6,501 nucleotides of DNA from Marinosulfonomonas sp. (GCA_019090845.1 JAHRVD010000279.1:1-6501), one strand, 5' to 3'; shown: positions 1 to 6,501, counted from the stretch's first letter. The notes: a model not told the origin generated them from the sequence alone. Translations and numbers: made by a program.

Positions 1-2492
1 GATTGCATCATATGGATCGACTGCGCGTCCCATGCGTGGGTTTCGCCCGACTTGCGAGATTTGTAAAATCCACCGATTGGCAGAACATCTGTAACACCCT
101 TCCAGCCCAGCGCGTGCACCTCTTCCAGCTTTTTCTGGATGCCGCCAACGCCGATGCCGGAAATCCGGCTGGCCATGCCGGGGAAATATTCGGCAACCAT
201 TGCGCGGCTAAGGCCAACTGCTTCGAAATTCAGCCCACCACGATAACTGGAAATCACCGAGATCCCCATCTTGGCCATGATTTTCAACAGCCCTTGGTCA
301 ATCGCTGCACGGTAGCGTGCGACGGCCTGGGTCAGAGTTTGGTCAATCAGGCCACGATCAATCCGGTCGGCCAGAGAATCCTCTGCCAAATAGGCATTAA
401 CAATTGTCGCCCCGCAGCCGATTAAGACTGCGAAATAATGTGGATCTACACATTCTGCCGACCGGACGTTTAGTGAACAGAAAGTCCGAAGACCTTGTTT
501 GGTCAGCCAGGAATGCACCGCACTTGTCGCCAAAATCATCGGCATTGCGACGCGTTCGGGATTTTGATGCTGATCGGTCAATACAATATGACCGGCGCCA
601 GAGCGCACGGCGTCTTCGGCCTCTGCCCGGATACGCGTCAATTCGGCCAGCAATGCCCCCTGACCGCCTTGTGCATCAAACGAACAATCAATTTCGACCA
701 TTGGGGCGTTGAATGCCTCAACCAGACCTTCAAATTGAGCATTTCCAACGAACGGGCTGTCCAGAACCAGAATCTCGGTCTGGGACGAATCCTCGTCCAA
801 CACGTTTTTCAGGTTTCCAAACCGCGTCTTCAGGCTCATCACCCTGTATTCACGCAGGCTGTCGATTGGCGGGTTGGTAACCTGACTAAAGTTTTGCCGG
901 AAATAGTGGCTAAGGGGGCGGTATTTTTTGCTTAGCACGGCGGCGGGCGTATCGTCGCCCATGCTTGCAAGCGTTTCTTTGCCGTCCTCGGCCATGGGTG
1001 CCAGAATTTGCTCAAGCTCTTCGATGGAATAGCCTGCAGCGATCTGGCGTTTGCGCAATTGAGCACCGCTGAACAGAGCAGTTTCATCTACGCCAGACAG
1101 CTTGGTCTCAAGGTCGACAATTTTGCCAACCCATTCGCCGAAGGGCTGCGCTGCGGCAAGCTTATTTTTGATTTCAGTATCGTGGAACAACAAGCCCTCT
1201 TTCATGTCGACGGCCAAAATTTGCCCCGGACCAAGTGCGCCTTTTTCAACTACATTTGCTTCGTCAATCGGGACCATCCCGGTTTCGGACCCAGCCATGA
1301 CCAGTCCGTCGCTCGTCACCACATATCGCATCGGACGCAAGCCGTTTCGGTCAAGCCCCGCACAAACCCAGCGACCATCGGTCATTGCCAGTGCCGCAGG
1401 GCCATCCCATGGCTCCATCACCGAATTGCAATAGGAATACATATCGCGCCAGGACTGTGGCAACTCGACGGCCTGCTGGCTCCAGCTTTCGGGACTCATC
1501 ATTGTTTTGGCCATCGGAGCGCTTCGCCCTGCACGAACCAGAACTTCAAAAACCGAGTCTAACGCAGCCGAATCTGATGATCCTTGCGACACAATCGGTT
1601 TGATATCTTCTGCCATGTCACCAAAGGTTGAGGACGCCATCATTATTTCGTGGCTCTTCATCCAATTGACATTCCCTTTTAGGGTGTTGATTTCGCCGTT
1701 GTGGGCCAACATCCGGAACGGCTGTGCCAACCACCACTGAGGAAAGGTGTTTGTCGAATACCGCTGGTGATAAATTGCGAAAGCCGATTCAAATCTGGGG
1801 TTCATCAGATCCGGATAAAATTCTGCCACCTGTTCGGCCAGCATCATGCCTTCGTAGATCACAGACCGACACGACAGCGAGCAGATATACATGCCGGAAA
1901 TTTGCTGACGCGCTACTGCTTTTTCGATCCGGCGGCGGATCACATATAGTTCGCGTTCAAAGGTTTCTTCGTCCACGCCCTTTGAGTTTGATATCAGGAT
2001 TTGTTCGATTTCCGGGCGTGTGGCGTTGGCCTTTTCGCCCAAACAGTCGACGTTGACCGGCACATGGCGCCAACCGTAAATATAATACCCCATGCGAAGC
2101 ACTTCAGATTCGACAATTGTCCGGCAGGTTTCCTGCGCGCCAAAATCCGTGCGTGGCAAAAACACCTGACCAACCGCGATCAGTTCGTCGGGGCGCGGCT
2201 TATGGCCGGTGCGTTCAACCTGATCGTAGAAAAAGGGAACCGGGATTTGAACATGAATGCCGGCGCCGTCCCCAGTTTTTCCATCGGCATCCACCGCACC
2301 GCGATGCCAAATTGCGCGCAGAGCCTGAATTCCGTTTTCAACAACTTTACGGCTTTTTTTGCCGTCGATGGACACAACAAGGCCGACGCCGCAGGAAGAA
2401 TGCTCGTTTTCTTCGGAATAGAGACTATTTTTGGCCATCCAATTGCGCTTGGCGGTTTCTTCTCTGGCCCAGTTTTCGTCAAAATTTGGCAT
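1..2492 (-). CDS. gltB: Glutamate synthase (NADPH) large subunit, N-terminal 830 residues (gene runs off the left edge)
   Basis: Large (alpha) subunit of cytoplasmic NADPH-GOGAT. It hydrolyses glutamine and transfers the ammonia to 2-oxoglutarate, giving two glutamates with GltD. Seen: an unbroken minus-strand frame from ATG at 2490-2492 to the window edge. The class II glutamine amidotransferase domain begins at Cys34 in SSCGVG, so a propeptide of about 33 residues should be cleaved to expose the nucleophile. The glutamine-site motif HNGEINT lies at residues 264-270, after QWW at 252-254, and GSETG is near residue 401. The central domain follows, with LKTRFGNL from about 554 and CGATIVNAY from 693. 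The family is usually about 1,500 residues, so the FMN barrel, 3Fe-4S cysteines and GXGXG beta-helix domain lie outside the window. The start is fixed by a GAGGA ribosome site 7 nt upstream; Met19 is a less likely alternative. The gene sits 3 bp after the GFA gene and is probably cotranscribed with gltD. The left end is a window boundary, not a biological truncation. Confidence 0.96.
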   Translation of the reverse strand, partial: MPNFDENWAREETAKRNWMAKNSLYSEENEHSSCGVGLVVSIDGKKSRKVVENGIQALRAIWHRGAVDADGKTGDGAGIHVQIPVPFFYDQVERTGHKPRPDELIAVGQVFLPRTDFGAQETCRTIVESEVLRMGYYIYGWRHVPVNVDCLGEKANATRPEIEQILISNSKGVDEETFERELYVIRRRIEKAVARQQISGMYICSLSCRSVIYEGMMLAEQVAEFYPDLMNPRFESAFAIYHQRYSTNTFPQWWLAQPFRMLAHNGEINTLKGNVNWMKSHEIMMASSTFGDMAEDIKPIVSQGSSDSAALDSVFEVLVRAGRSAPMAKTMMSPESWSQQAVELPQSWRDMYSYCNSVMEPWDGPAALAMTDGRWVCAGLDRNGLRPMRYVVTSDGLVMAGSETGMVPIDEANVVEKGALGPGQILAVDMKEGLLFHDTEIKNKLAAAQPFGEWVGKIVDLETKLSGVDETALFSGAQLRKRQIAAGYSIEELEQILAPMAEDGKETLASMGDDTPAAVLSKKYRPLSHYFRQNFSQVTNPPIDSLREYRVMSLKTRFGNLKNVLDEDSSQTEILVLDSPFVGNAQFEGLVEAFNAPMVEIDCSFDAQGGQGALLAELTRIRAEAEDAVRSGAGHIVLTDQHQNPERVAMPMILATSAVHSWLTKQGLRTFCSLNVRSAECVDPHYFAVLIGCGATIVNAYLAEDSLADRIDRGLIDQTLTQAVARYRAAIDQGLLKIMAKMGISVISSYRGGLNFEAVGLSRAMVAEYFPGMASRISGIGVGGIQKKLEEVHALGWKGVTDVLPIGGFYKSRKSGETHAWDAQSIHMMQ

Positions 2493-2495
2493 CTT

Positions 2496-2933
2496 CTAGT
2501 CCTCGCCGTTATCTGGCGCAAACATCGCCATTACTTCTGCTTCAGTCATTTGTTCGCGATCATCGGGTAAAACGTCGGCACTGTTTTTGTAGTCAACATA
2601 AAATTCCCGGCGAACCGCCAAACCGTCGGTGTCATCCAACAGTCCGATTGCCAGACTGGTGCCGCCAACATATGGGCCATTTGTTACCCTGTACCACAGC
2701 GCTGATCCGCACTTTGTGCAATGGGCCCGTTCCGCCCAGTCGGAGCTTTTAAAAACACCAATATTTTCTGCACCCGATACGGTAAGCTTATCGGTCGGGG
2801 CGCTGATGCATTTAAATGCTGATCCGGCCCAACGCTGGCACATCTTGCAATGGCATATTGAAATGCTATCTGACATGTTCTCCGCAGAAAAATTTACCGC
2901 GCCGCACAGGCATTGCCCTGTCTTATTTACCAT
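2496..2933 (-). CDS. GFA-family (glutathione-dependent formaldehyde-activating enzyme/CENP-V-like) zinc protein
   Basis: Small protein of 145 residues that fits the Gfa/CENP-V zinc-binding fold. Seen: all seven expected cysteines, with CxC at Cys8 and Cys10 followed by G11, CHCKMC at Cys27, Cys29 and Cys32, and CTKCGS at Cys72 and Cys75. In Gfa, the CxC pair and the later CxxC pair bind the structural zinc, and the CxCxxC triplet holds the second, glutathione-labile zinc. No signal peptide or membrane segment is visible, so it should be cytoplasmic. The ATG is preceded by GGAG at 7 nt. The gene lies 92 bp after gltD and ends 3 bp before gltB, so it is probably cotranscribed with both GOGAT subunits. 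The family has many paralogues whose substrates are unknown, and a formaldehyde role should not be assumed from the name. Family membership is secure; the function is not. Confidence 0.9.
   Translation of the reverse strand: MVNKTGQCLCGAVNFSAENMSDSISICHCKMCQRWAGSAFKCISAPTDKLTVSGAENIGVFKSSDWAERAHCTKCGSALWYRVTNGPYVGGTSLAIGLLDDTDGLAVRREFYVDYKNSADVLPDDREQMTEAEVMAMFAPDNGED
2500..2504 (-). promoter_or_regulatory. gltB ribosome binding site inside the end of the GFA gene
   Basis: On the minus strand GAGGA stands 7 nt before the gltB ATG. It overlaps the last codons (Gly-Glu-Asp-stop) of the upstream GFA-family gene. Ribosomes finishing that gene therefore terminate on the gltB Shine-Dalgarno sequence, which suggests translational coupling. 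The motif and spacing are seen directly; the coupling is inferred. Confidence 0.75.
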
Positions 2934-2940
2934 TACGTTG

Positions 2941-2944
2941 CTCC
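2941..2944 (-). promoter_or_regulatory. Ribosome binding site of the GFA-family gene
   Basis: GGAG on the minus strand, 7 nt before the ATG at 2931-2933. It supports this start over the internal Met20, which would remove the first CxC zinc pair. Confidence 0.65.
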
Positions 2945-2960
2945 AATCTTGTCTCGGCTC

Positions 2961-2988
2961 GGCGGTATTTTCTAATGCCCGAACCGCC
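2961..2988 (-). repeat. Short inverted repeat in the gltD-GFA gap
   Basis: GGCGGT at 2961-2966 pairs perfectly with ACCGCC at 2983-2988, giving a 6-bp GC-rich stem with a 16-nt loop in the 92-bp gap between gltD and the GFA gene. No T-run follows on the minus strand, so it does not look like an intrinsic terminator. It could be an mRNA processing or stabilising hairpin that sets gltD apart from the downstream genes, or it could be chance. Nothing else recognisable was found in the gap apart from the GFA ribosome site. Confidence 0.3.
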
Positions 2989-3025
2989 CCTGGGGGACGA
3001 TATTAGTGTCTAACGCGACGTTTTC

Positions 3026-4465
3026 CTATTCCGCTGCGACCGAGGTCGCGGCAGTTATGTATTCCAACATGGCCGCAGCAGCCTCGCGCCCGTCGCGAAT
3101 TGCCCAGACGACCAGACTTGCGCCGCGTTGGATGTCGCCGCAGGCATAGACGCCGTCCAGGTTGGTGGCGTGCGTTTGGAAATCGGCCTTGACCGTTCCC
3201 CACCGGGTCACTTCCAATTCGGGCACGCCCCAAAGCGTTGGCAGGTCTTCCGGCGAAAACCCCAACGCCTTAATGACAAGATCTGCCTCTTCGATATAGT
3301 CGGCGTCCGGGATAACCTCTGGCGATTGGCGACCACTGGCATCTGGTGCGCCAAGATGCATTTTTTGCACGATTACGGCGGTAACTTCGTCGCCATTACT
3401 GTCAAATCCTTTCGGTCCGGATAGCCACACAAATTGCACACCTTCTTCCTCGGCGTTCGTAACCTCCCGCAAGGACCCGGGCATATTTTCGCGGTCCCTC
3501 CGGTAAAGGCATTTTACGCTTTCGGCCCCTTGGCGGATGGCGGTACGAACACAATCCATGGCCGTGTCGCCGCCGCCAATGACAACAACGCGTTTACCTT
3601 CTGCGTTCAATTCACCGGAATCAAATTCCGGCACTTCGTCGCCAAAACTTTTCCGGTTGCTCGCTGTCAGATAGTCGATGGCGCGCACGATCCCTTCGCT
3701 GCCGCTACCCGGTGATTTCAGGTCCCTGGATTCATAAACACCGGTGGCAATTAGAACTGCGTCGTGTTTTCCACGAATTGCGTCAAAGGACAGATCTTCG
3801 CCGACGTTGCAGTTCAGGACAAACTCTACTCCACCATCACGCAGCTGATCGATCCGCTTCATGACGATATCTTTTTCCAGCTTGAAACCGGGAATGCCGT
3901 ATGTCAGCAAGCCACCGGCACGGTCATAACGGTCGTAAACGGTAACCTGTACGCCCTGACGTCGCAGCACATCCGCCGCGGCCAGTCCACCGGGCCCGGC
4001 ACCAATAATGCCAACGCTTTCACTGCGCTCAACAGCCGGGCTAATCGGAAGAACCCAGCCTTTTTCCCATGCGGTGTCGGTAATGTATTTTTCGACACTT
4101 CCGATTGTCACTGTTCCGTGGCCAGATTGCTCGATCACGCAGTTACCTTCGCACAAGCGATCCTGCGGGCAAATACGGCCACAAATTTCCGGAAAAGTGT
4201 TCGTGGCCTGGCTTATCTCATAAGCTTCGCGCAAACGGCCGGAGGCTGTCATCCGCAACCAGTCTGGGATGTTGTTATGCAACGGGCAGTGGCTTTGGCA
4301 AAATGGCACGCCGCATTGCGAACAGCGCGACGACTGTTCCTGTGCTTTGCGCTGGGCATATTCGGCATAAATCTCATCAAAATCCGCGCGGCGCTCGGCC
4401 GGATCACGCTTTTCGGGCATATCCCGTTCCACGCTGATAAATTTTAGCATTGGCTCTTTTGCCAT
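3026..4465 (-). CDS. gltD: Glutamate synthase (NADPH) small subunit
   Basis: Beta subunit of NADPH-GOGAT (479 residues, full length for the family). It oxidises NADPH on FAD and passes electrons through iron-sulfur clusters to GltB. Seen: the N-terminal ferredoxin-like domain has two cysteine groups, Cys48, 51, 56, 60 (CSQCGVPFCQSHC) and Cys95, 99, 105, 109, which in the family bind two 4Fe-4S clusters. A first dinucleotide fold follows at 151-180 with GAGPGG at 155-160 (FAD), then GIPGFKL at 190-196. A second fold has GGGDTAMD at 297-304 (NADPH). The C-terminal YACGD motif followed by VVWAIRDGREAA is the conserved FAD-contacting end. No membrane segment is visible. The ATG is preceded by GAAAGG at 9 nt; Met6 is a weaker alternative start. 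It is the first gene of the probable gltD-GFA-gltB operon and is divergent from uppP. Related NAD(P)H oxidoreductase subunits share this architecture, but the adjacent gltB makes GltD the clear choice. Confidence 0.97.
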   Translation of the reverse strand: MAKEPMLKFISVERDMPEKRDPAERRADFDEIYAEYAQRKAQEQSSRCSQCGVPFCQSHCPLHNNIPDWLRMTASGRLREAYEISQATNTFPEICGRICPQDRLCEGNCVIEQSGHGTVTIGSVEKYITDTAWEKGWVLPISPAVERSESVGIIGAGPGGLAAADVLRRQGVQVTVYDRYDRAGGLLTYGIPGFKLEKDIVMKRIDQLRDGGVEFVLNCNVGEDLSFDAIRGKHDAVLIATGVYESRDLKSPGSGSEGIVRAIDYLTASNRKSFGDEVPEFDSGELNAEGKRVVVIGGGDTAMDCVRTAIRQGAESVKCLYRRDRENMPGSLREVTNAEEEGVQFVWLSGPKGFDSNGDEVTAVIVQKMHLGAPDASGRQSPEVIPDADYIEEADLVIKALGFSPEDLPTLWGVPELEVTRWGTVKADFQTHATNLDGVYACGDIQRGASLVVWAIRDGREAAAAMLEYITAATSVAAE

Positions 4466-4474
4466 AAGCCCCGA

Positions 4475-4480
4475 CCTTTC
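4475..4480 (-). promoter_or_regulatory. Ribosome binding site of gltD
   Basis: GAAAGG on the minus strand ends 9 nt before the gltD ATG at 4463-4465. The match is moderate but supports the chosen start. Confidence 0.5.
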
Positions 4481-4608
4481 AATTTTCCAAAGAACTGCCC
4501 TTGTAAATGCGGGTGAAGGAAAAGAAAAGGCATAGATGCTGACCTAAACTGGATCATAGACAGAGAAATTTGACCTTAGTCCCAAAATTTACTCACTTTT
4601 AAGTCATG

Positions 4609-4614
4609 TATACT
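4609..4614 (+). promoter_or_regulatory. Candidate -10 element for uppP
   Basis: TATACT differs from the TATAAT consensus at one base and would start transcription roughly 60 nt before uppP. No good -35 hexamer lies at 16-18 bp spacing, so the assignment is weak. The third TGACCT copy overlaps its last base, a position where a bound protein could affect initiation. Confidence 0.3.
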
Positions 4615-4686
4615 GACCTATATCAGCACTTTCTTTTTGATTACGTAAGTTTAGGTTGAGGCAACCGAATCTTGCATGCGAGCAAT

Positions 4687-5490
4687 ATGTCCCTGTTTCA
4701 CCTTTTCCTTGTCGCGATAATTCAAGGCATCACCGAGTTTTTGCCGGTTTCGTCGTCCGGCCACCTTATATTGTTACCGAATCTGACTGGGTTTCGGGAT
4801 CAGGGACAAATTATTGATGTGGCCGTCCACATTGGCACGCTTTTGGCTGTTGTCCTATATTTCTATCGCGATGTGGGCATGGCAATATCTGGCATCCCGC
4901 GGCTTGTGACGGGAAGGGCAGACACGCCTCAGTCCCGCCTTGCCCTGTTGTTGATGCTTGCGACAATTCCGGTCGTCGTCGCCGGGCTAATTCTGCACCT
5001 GACTGGTCTGGACGAAGCGATGCGGTCAATCAAGGTGATCGGCTGGACGATGCTTCTGTTTGGTCTGTTGCTATATTGGGTGGATCAGCGCGGCCCGTCG
5101 GAGAAGACAGCAACAGACTGGACCATCCGCGACGCGATCACTCTGGGGTTCTGGCAAGCGATTGCCTTGATCCCGGGAACCTCGCGGTCCGGCATCACCA
5201 TTACTGGCGCACGTCAAATGGGATACACCCGCCATGACAGCGCGAAAATCGCAATGCTGATGTCTATTCCGACGATTGCTGCCTCGGGTATTCTTTTGGG
5301 GGCGAAAGTTCTGGCAACTGCAGATATCCAGACTGCCCGCGATGCCAGCATCGCAGCCGCATTATCATTCATTGCAGCCTTGGTTGCCCTGTCCCTGATG
5401 ATGCGCCTGCTGCGAAGCGTCAGTTTTACGCCCTATGTCATCTATCGAGTGATACTTGGCGTCATTCTGCTATGGATCGCTTACAGCTGA
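4687..5490 (+). CDS. uppP: Undecaprenyl-diphosphate phosphatase (UppP/BacA family)
   Basis: Polytopic inner-membrane enzyme (267 residues) that dephosphorylates undecaprenyl pyrophosphate to the monophosphate. This recycles the lipid carrier for peptidoglycan and other envelope polymers, and the family is linked to bacitracin resistance. Seen: the first signature begins at Gln13-x-x-x-Glu17 and continues as FLPVSSSGH, ending at His26. The second, PGTSRSG, lies at about 163-169 and contains the catalytic-type Arg167. Several hydrophobic segments occur, including about 47-60, 84-105, 116-131, 188-205, 222-240 and the last 20 residues. Start choice: ATG at 4687 matches the usual MSLFH-type start of relatives as I remember them, but has only GAG 4 nt upstream. 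An in-frame TTG at 4672 has GAGG 10 nt upstream and would add five residues. The gene is divergent from gltD and has no obvious functional link to it; it converges on the next gene with a 6-bp gap. Confidence 0.95.
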   Translation: MSLFHLFLVAIIQGITEFLPVSSSGHLILLPNLTGFRDQGQIIDVAVHIGTLLAVVLYFYRDVGMAISGIPRLVTGRADTPQSRLALLLMLATIPVVVAGLILHLTGLDEAMRSIKVIGWTMLLFGLLLYWVDQRGPSEKTATDWTIRDAITLGFWQAIALIPGTSRSGITITGARQMGYTRHDSAKIAMLMSIPTIAASGILLGAKVLATADIQTARDASIAAALSFIAALVALSLMMRLLRSVSFTPYVIYRVILGVILLWIAYS

Positions 5491-5496
5491 GTTGTT

Positions 5497-6480
5497 TCAA
5501 ACCTTCAGGTGTTTGGCAGAATCTTTGATCTCGGAATATTGTCCTGAAGGGCGGTAGCGCCATAGGTATTCAGGCAAAATGGATTCTGTAGCGACGGGTT
5601 CGATACCCAGATCAACCAAAGACAACACATTATCCGAGACGATATTGTCATTGCGCAAATTTCGCACCTGATCGCGGGTCAGAATGCCGTTCACAAACAG
5701 CCCCAGCGTTATCGTCTGTGCGAAATCAAACGCTCCGCCGATAATTGAGCCAACCCAGAACGGCAGGTTCAGCACCAGCCGTCTGCGCCGGATCGTCGCC
5801 AACATTTCATCTGCCAGTTCGTGCAACGTTTTCACATCAGGCCCGCCAAGTTCATAAACCCCGGCCTTTGCTTGTCCCAGAATTCCCTTTGCGGCGGCCT
5901 GCGCCACATCATTGACGCTGACTGGCTGAAACTTGGTGCCGCCACCAACAAGTGCCAGCACTGGCCCAAATTGGGCCATGGCGGCAAATTTGTTGAAAAA
6001 CCTGTCTTCGGCACCGAAAATGACAGACGGACGCAAAATAACAGCGGCCGGAAAACCAACCAGCACATCCGCCTCGCCCAAACCTTTGGTGCGTGTGTAA
6101 TCGCTATCGCTGTCGGGATCGGCGCCAATTGCCGAAAAGTGAACCAGTTGCGCGACCTTTTCTTCGGTTGCGATCTTAGCAACCCGCCCCGCACCATCAT
6201 GTTGAACGGCCTGAAACGTGTTGGCGCCAACCTCGTTCAGCAGCCCGACGCAATTAACAACAGCATCTGCGCCCCTCATTGCTGAACGAACCGAGTCATC
6301 GTCACGAATATTGCACAAAACCGGCTCGACCTGGCCGACAGTTCCATCTTGTTTAACAAACATCGCCTCGTTTGGGCGACGTGTGGCAACACGCACCCTC
6401 CAACCTTCTTTGGCCATGCGCTGTGCGATGTATCGACCGACAAAGCCGGCCCCACCGTATATCGTGACGAGTTTGGACAT
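5497..6480 (-). CDS. Complex I NDUFA9-subunit-family atypical short-chain dehydrogenase (NAD(P)-binding)
   Basis: A 327-residue protein of the NAD(P)-binding atypical SDR group related to the mitochondrial complex I accessory subunit NDUFA9. Seen: an N-terminal Rossmann fold with GGAGFVG at 9-15, then VRVATRRP in the second strand (about 29-36), which is compatible with NADP preference. DAVVNCVGLLNE follows at about 72-83, then HFSAIGAD (Ser116) and YTRTK at 128-132, which keeps the SDR YxxxK spacing. LRPSVIFG and a PVSVNDVA segment match the substrate-side half of extended SDRs. No signal peptide is seen; the stretch near 241-265 is moderately hydrophobic. Start: ATG at 6478-6480 has GGAG 6 nt upstream, whereas the in-frame ATG at 6490-6492 has no visible ribosome site in the few bases present. 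The role is uncertain: NDUFA9 stabilises complex I by binding NADPH, but no nuo gene is in view. It could also be a nucleotide-sugar-epimerase-like or quinone-linked reductase. Confidence 0.87.
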   Translation of the reverse strand: MSKLVTIYGGAGFVGRYIAQRMAKEGWRVRVATRRPNEAMFVKQDGTVGQVEPVLCNIRDDDSVRSAMRGADAVVNCVGLLNEVGANTFQAVQHDGAGRVAKIATEEKVAQLVHFSAIGADPDSDSDYTRTKGLGEADVLVGFPAAVILRPSVIFGAEDRFFNKFAAMAQFGPVLALVGGGTKFQPVSVNDVAQAAAKGILGQAKAGVYELGGPDVKTLHELADEMLATIRRRRLVLNLPFWVGSIIGGAFDFAQTITLGLFVNGILTRDQVRNLRNDNIVSDNVLSLVDLGIEPVATESILPEYLWRYRPSGQYSEIKDSAKHLKV

Positions 6481-6486
6481 TTGCAT

Positions 6487-6490
6487 CTCC
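6487..6490 (-). promoter_or_regulatory. Ribosome binding site deciding the start of the NDUFA9-like gene
   Basis: GGAG on the minus strand stands 6 nt before the ATG at 6478-6480. It lies inside the longer version of the reading frame that begins at 6492, so it favours the shorter 327-residue protein. The promoter lies beyond the right edge. Confidence 0.65.
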
Positions 6491-6501
6491 ATCTGGGTTG
6501 C

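Larger units (their letters stand above)
4466..4686. promoter_or_regulatory. Divergent gltD/uppP control region with TGACCT repeats
   Basis: This AT-rich 221-bp spacer separates two divergent genes, so it must carry promoters in both directions. Seen: three direct copies of TGACCT, at 4540-4545, 4571-4576 and 4614-4619, each followed by A or T. A 9-bp exact inverted repeat, ACCTAAACT at 4542-4550 and AGTTTAGGT at 4648-4656, overlaps the first copy. The palindrome TTACGTAA lies at 4641-4648, and GTCA/TGAC arms at 4603-4606 and 4614-4617 flank GTATAC. Such repeats may be regulator sites, for example for a nitrogen or amino-acid responsive factor, but no known operator consensus was recognised. 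No convincing -35/-10 pair was found for gltD; TATGAT (minus strand, 4553-4558) is a possible -10. Confidence 0.55.

Noticed and set aside
1..2492. Possible broken gltB pseudogene, since no closed long frame exists here
   Set aside because: The frame was checked at the start, at QWW/HNGEINT, at CGATIVNAY and at the left edge. It is the same frame throughout without a stop, so the gene is simply cut by the window.
2001..2570. Long plus-strand open frame (189 codons) opposite gltB, with similar ones at 1008-1562, 495-935 and 2117-2752
   Set aside because: They lie antisense to the conserved gltB coding frame, show no recognisable domain, and are what antisense frames of a moderate-GC gene commonly give.
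2987..2995. CCCCTGGGG palindrome in the gltD-GFA gap as a terminator stem
   Set aside because: A one-base loop cannot form a stable hairpin and no T-run follows on the minus strand.
3764..4447. Plus-strand open frame of 227 codons opposite gltD
   Set aside because: It is fully antisense to conserved GltD motifs and resembles no family I know; it is a shadow of gltD.
4570..4575. TTGACC as a -35 hexamer for uppP
   Set aside because: At 16-18 bp spacing the downstream hexamers (CTCACT, TCACTT, CACTTT) are poor -10 elements, and the good TATACT lies 33 bp away.
4637..4650. FNR/FnrL-type site (TTGAT-N4-ATCAA) near TTGATTACGTAAGT
   Set aside because: Only the TTGAT half is present; the second half is TAAGT, too far from ATCAA. 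The 8-bp palindrome TTACGTAA is noted in the control region without assignment.

Overview
The window looks like ordinary chromosomal DNA of an alphaproteobacterium, most likely a Rhodobacteraceae (Roseobacter-like) species. That placement rests on my recollection of family protein sequences, especially the N-termini of GltB, GltD and UppP and the NDUFA9-type SDR. It does not come from a database search. Base composition is moderate in the genes and clearly AT-richer in the one sizeable intergenic region. I see no mobile element, CRISPR array, tRNA, rRNA or sign of recent transfer.

Left part (1-4465, all minus strand): a nitrogen-assimilation cluster, transcribed right to left in the order gltD, a small GFA-family zinc-protein gene, gltB. 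gltD encodes the complete small subunit of NADPH-dependent glutamate synthase (GOGAT). gltB encodes the large subunit. Only its first 830 codons are present, because the gene runs off the left edge in an uninterrupted frame. The GFA gene ends 3 bp before the gltB start, and its last codons contain the gltB ribosome binding site, so translational coupling is likely. GltD oxidises NADPH and passes electrons through FAD and iron-sulfur clusters to GltB. GltB takes ammonia from glutamine at its N-terminal Cys and makes two glutamates from glutamine plus 2-oxoglutarate.

Middle (4466-4686): a 221-bp AT-rich divergent control region between gltD (minus) and uppP (plus). It holds three direct TGACCT copies, a 9-bp inverted repeat whose arms are about 100 bp apart, an 8-bp palindrome and a weak candidate -10 element.

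Right part: uppP (plus, 4687-5490) encodes undecaprenyl-diphosphate phosphatase, a membrane enzyme of cell-wall lipid carrier recycling. It converges, with only 6 bp between the stop codons, on a minus-strand gene (5497-6480) for an atypical short-chain dehydrogenase of the complex I NDUFA9-subunit family. The upstream region of that last gene lies outside the window.

I found no convincing undescribed system. The points most worth a second look are the GFA gene inside the glt cluster, the repeat-bearing divergent regulatory region, and the NDUFA9-like protein that keeps an SDR-type YxxxK motif.
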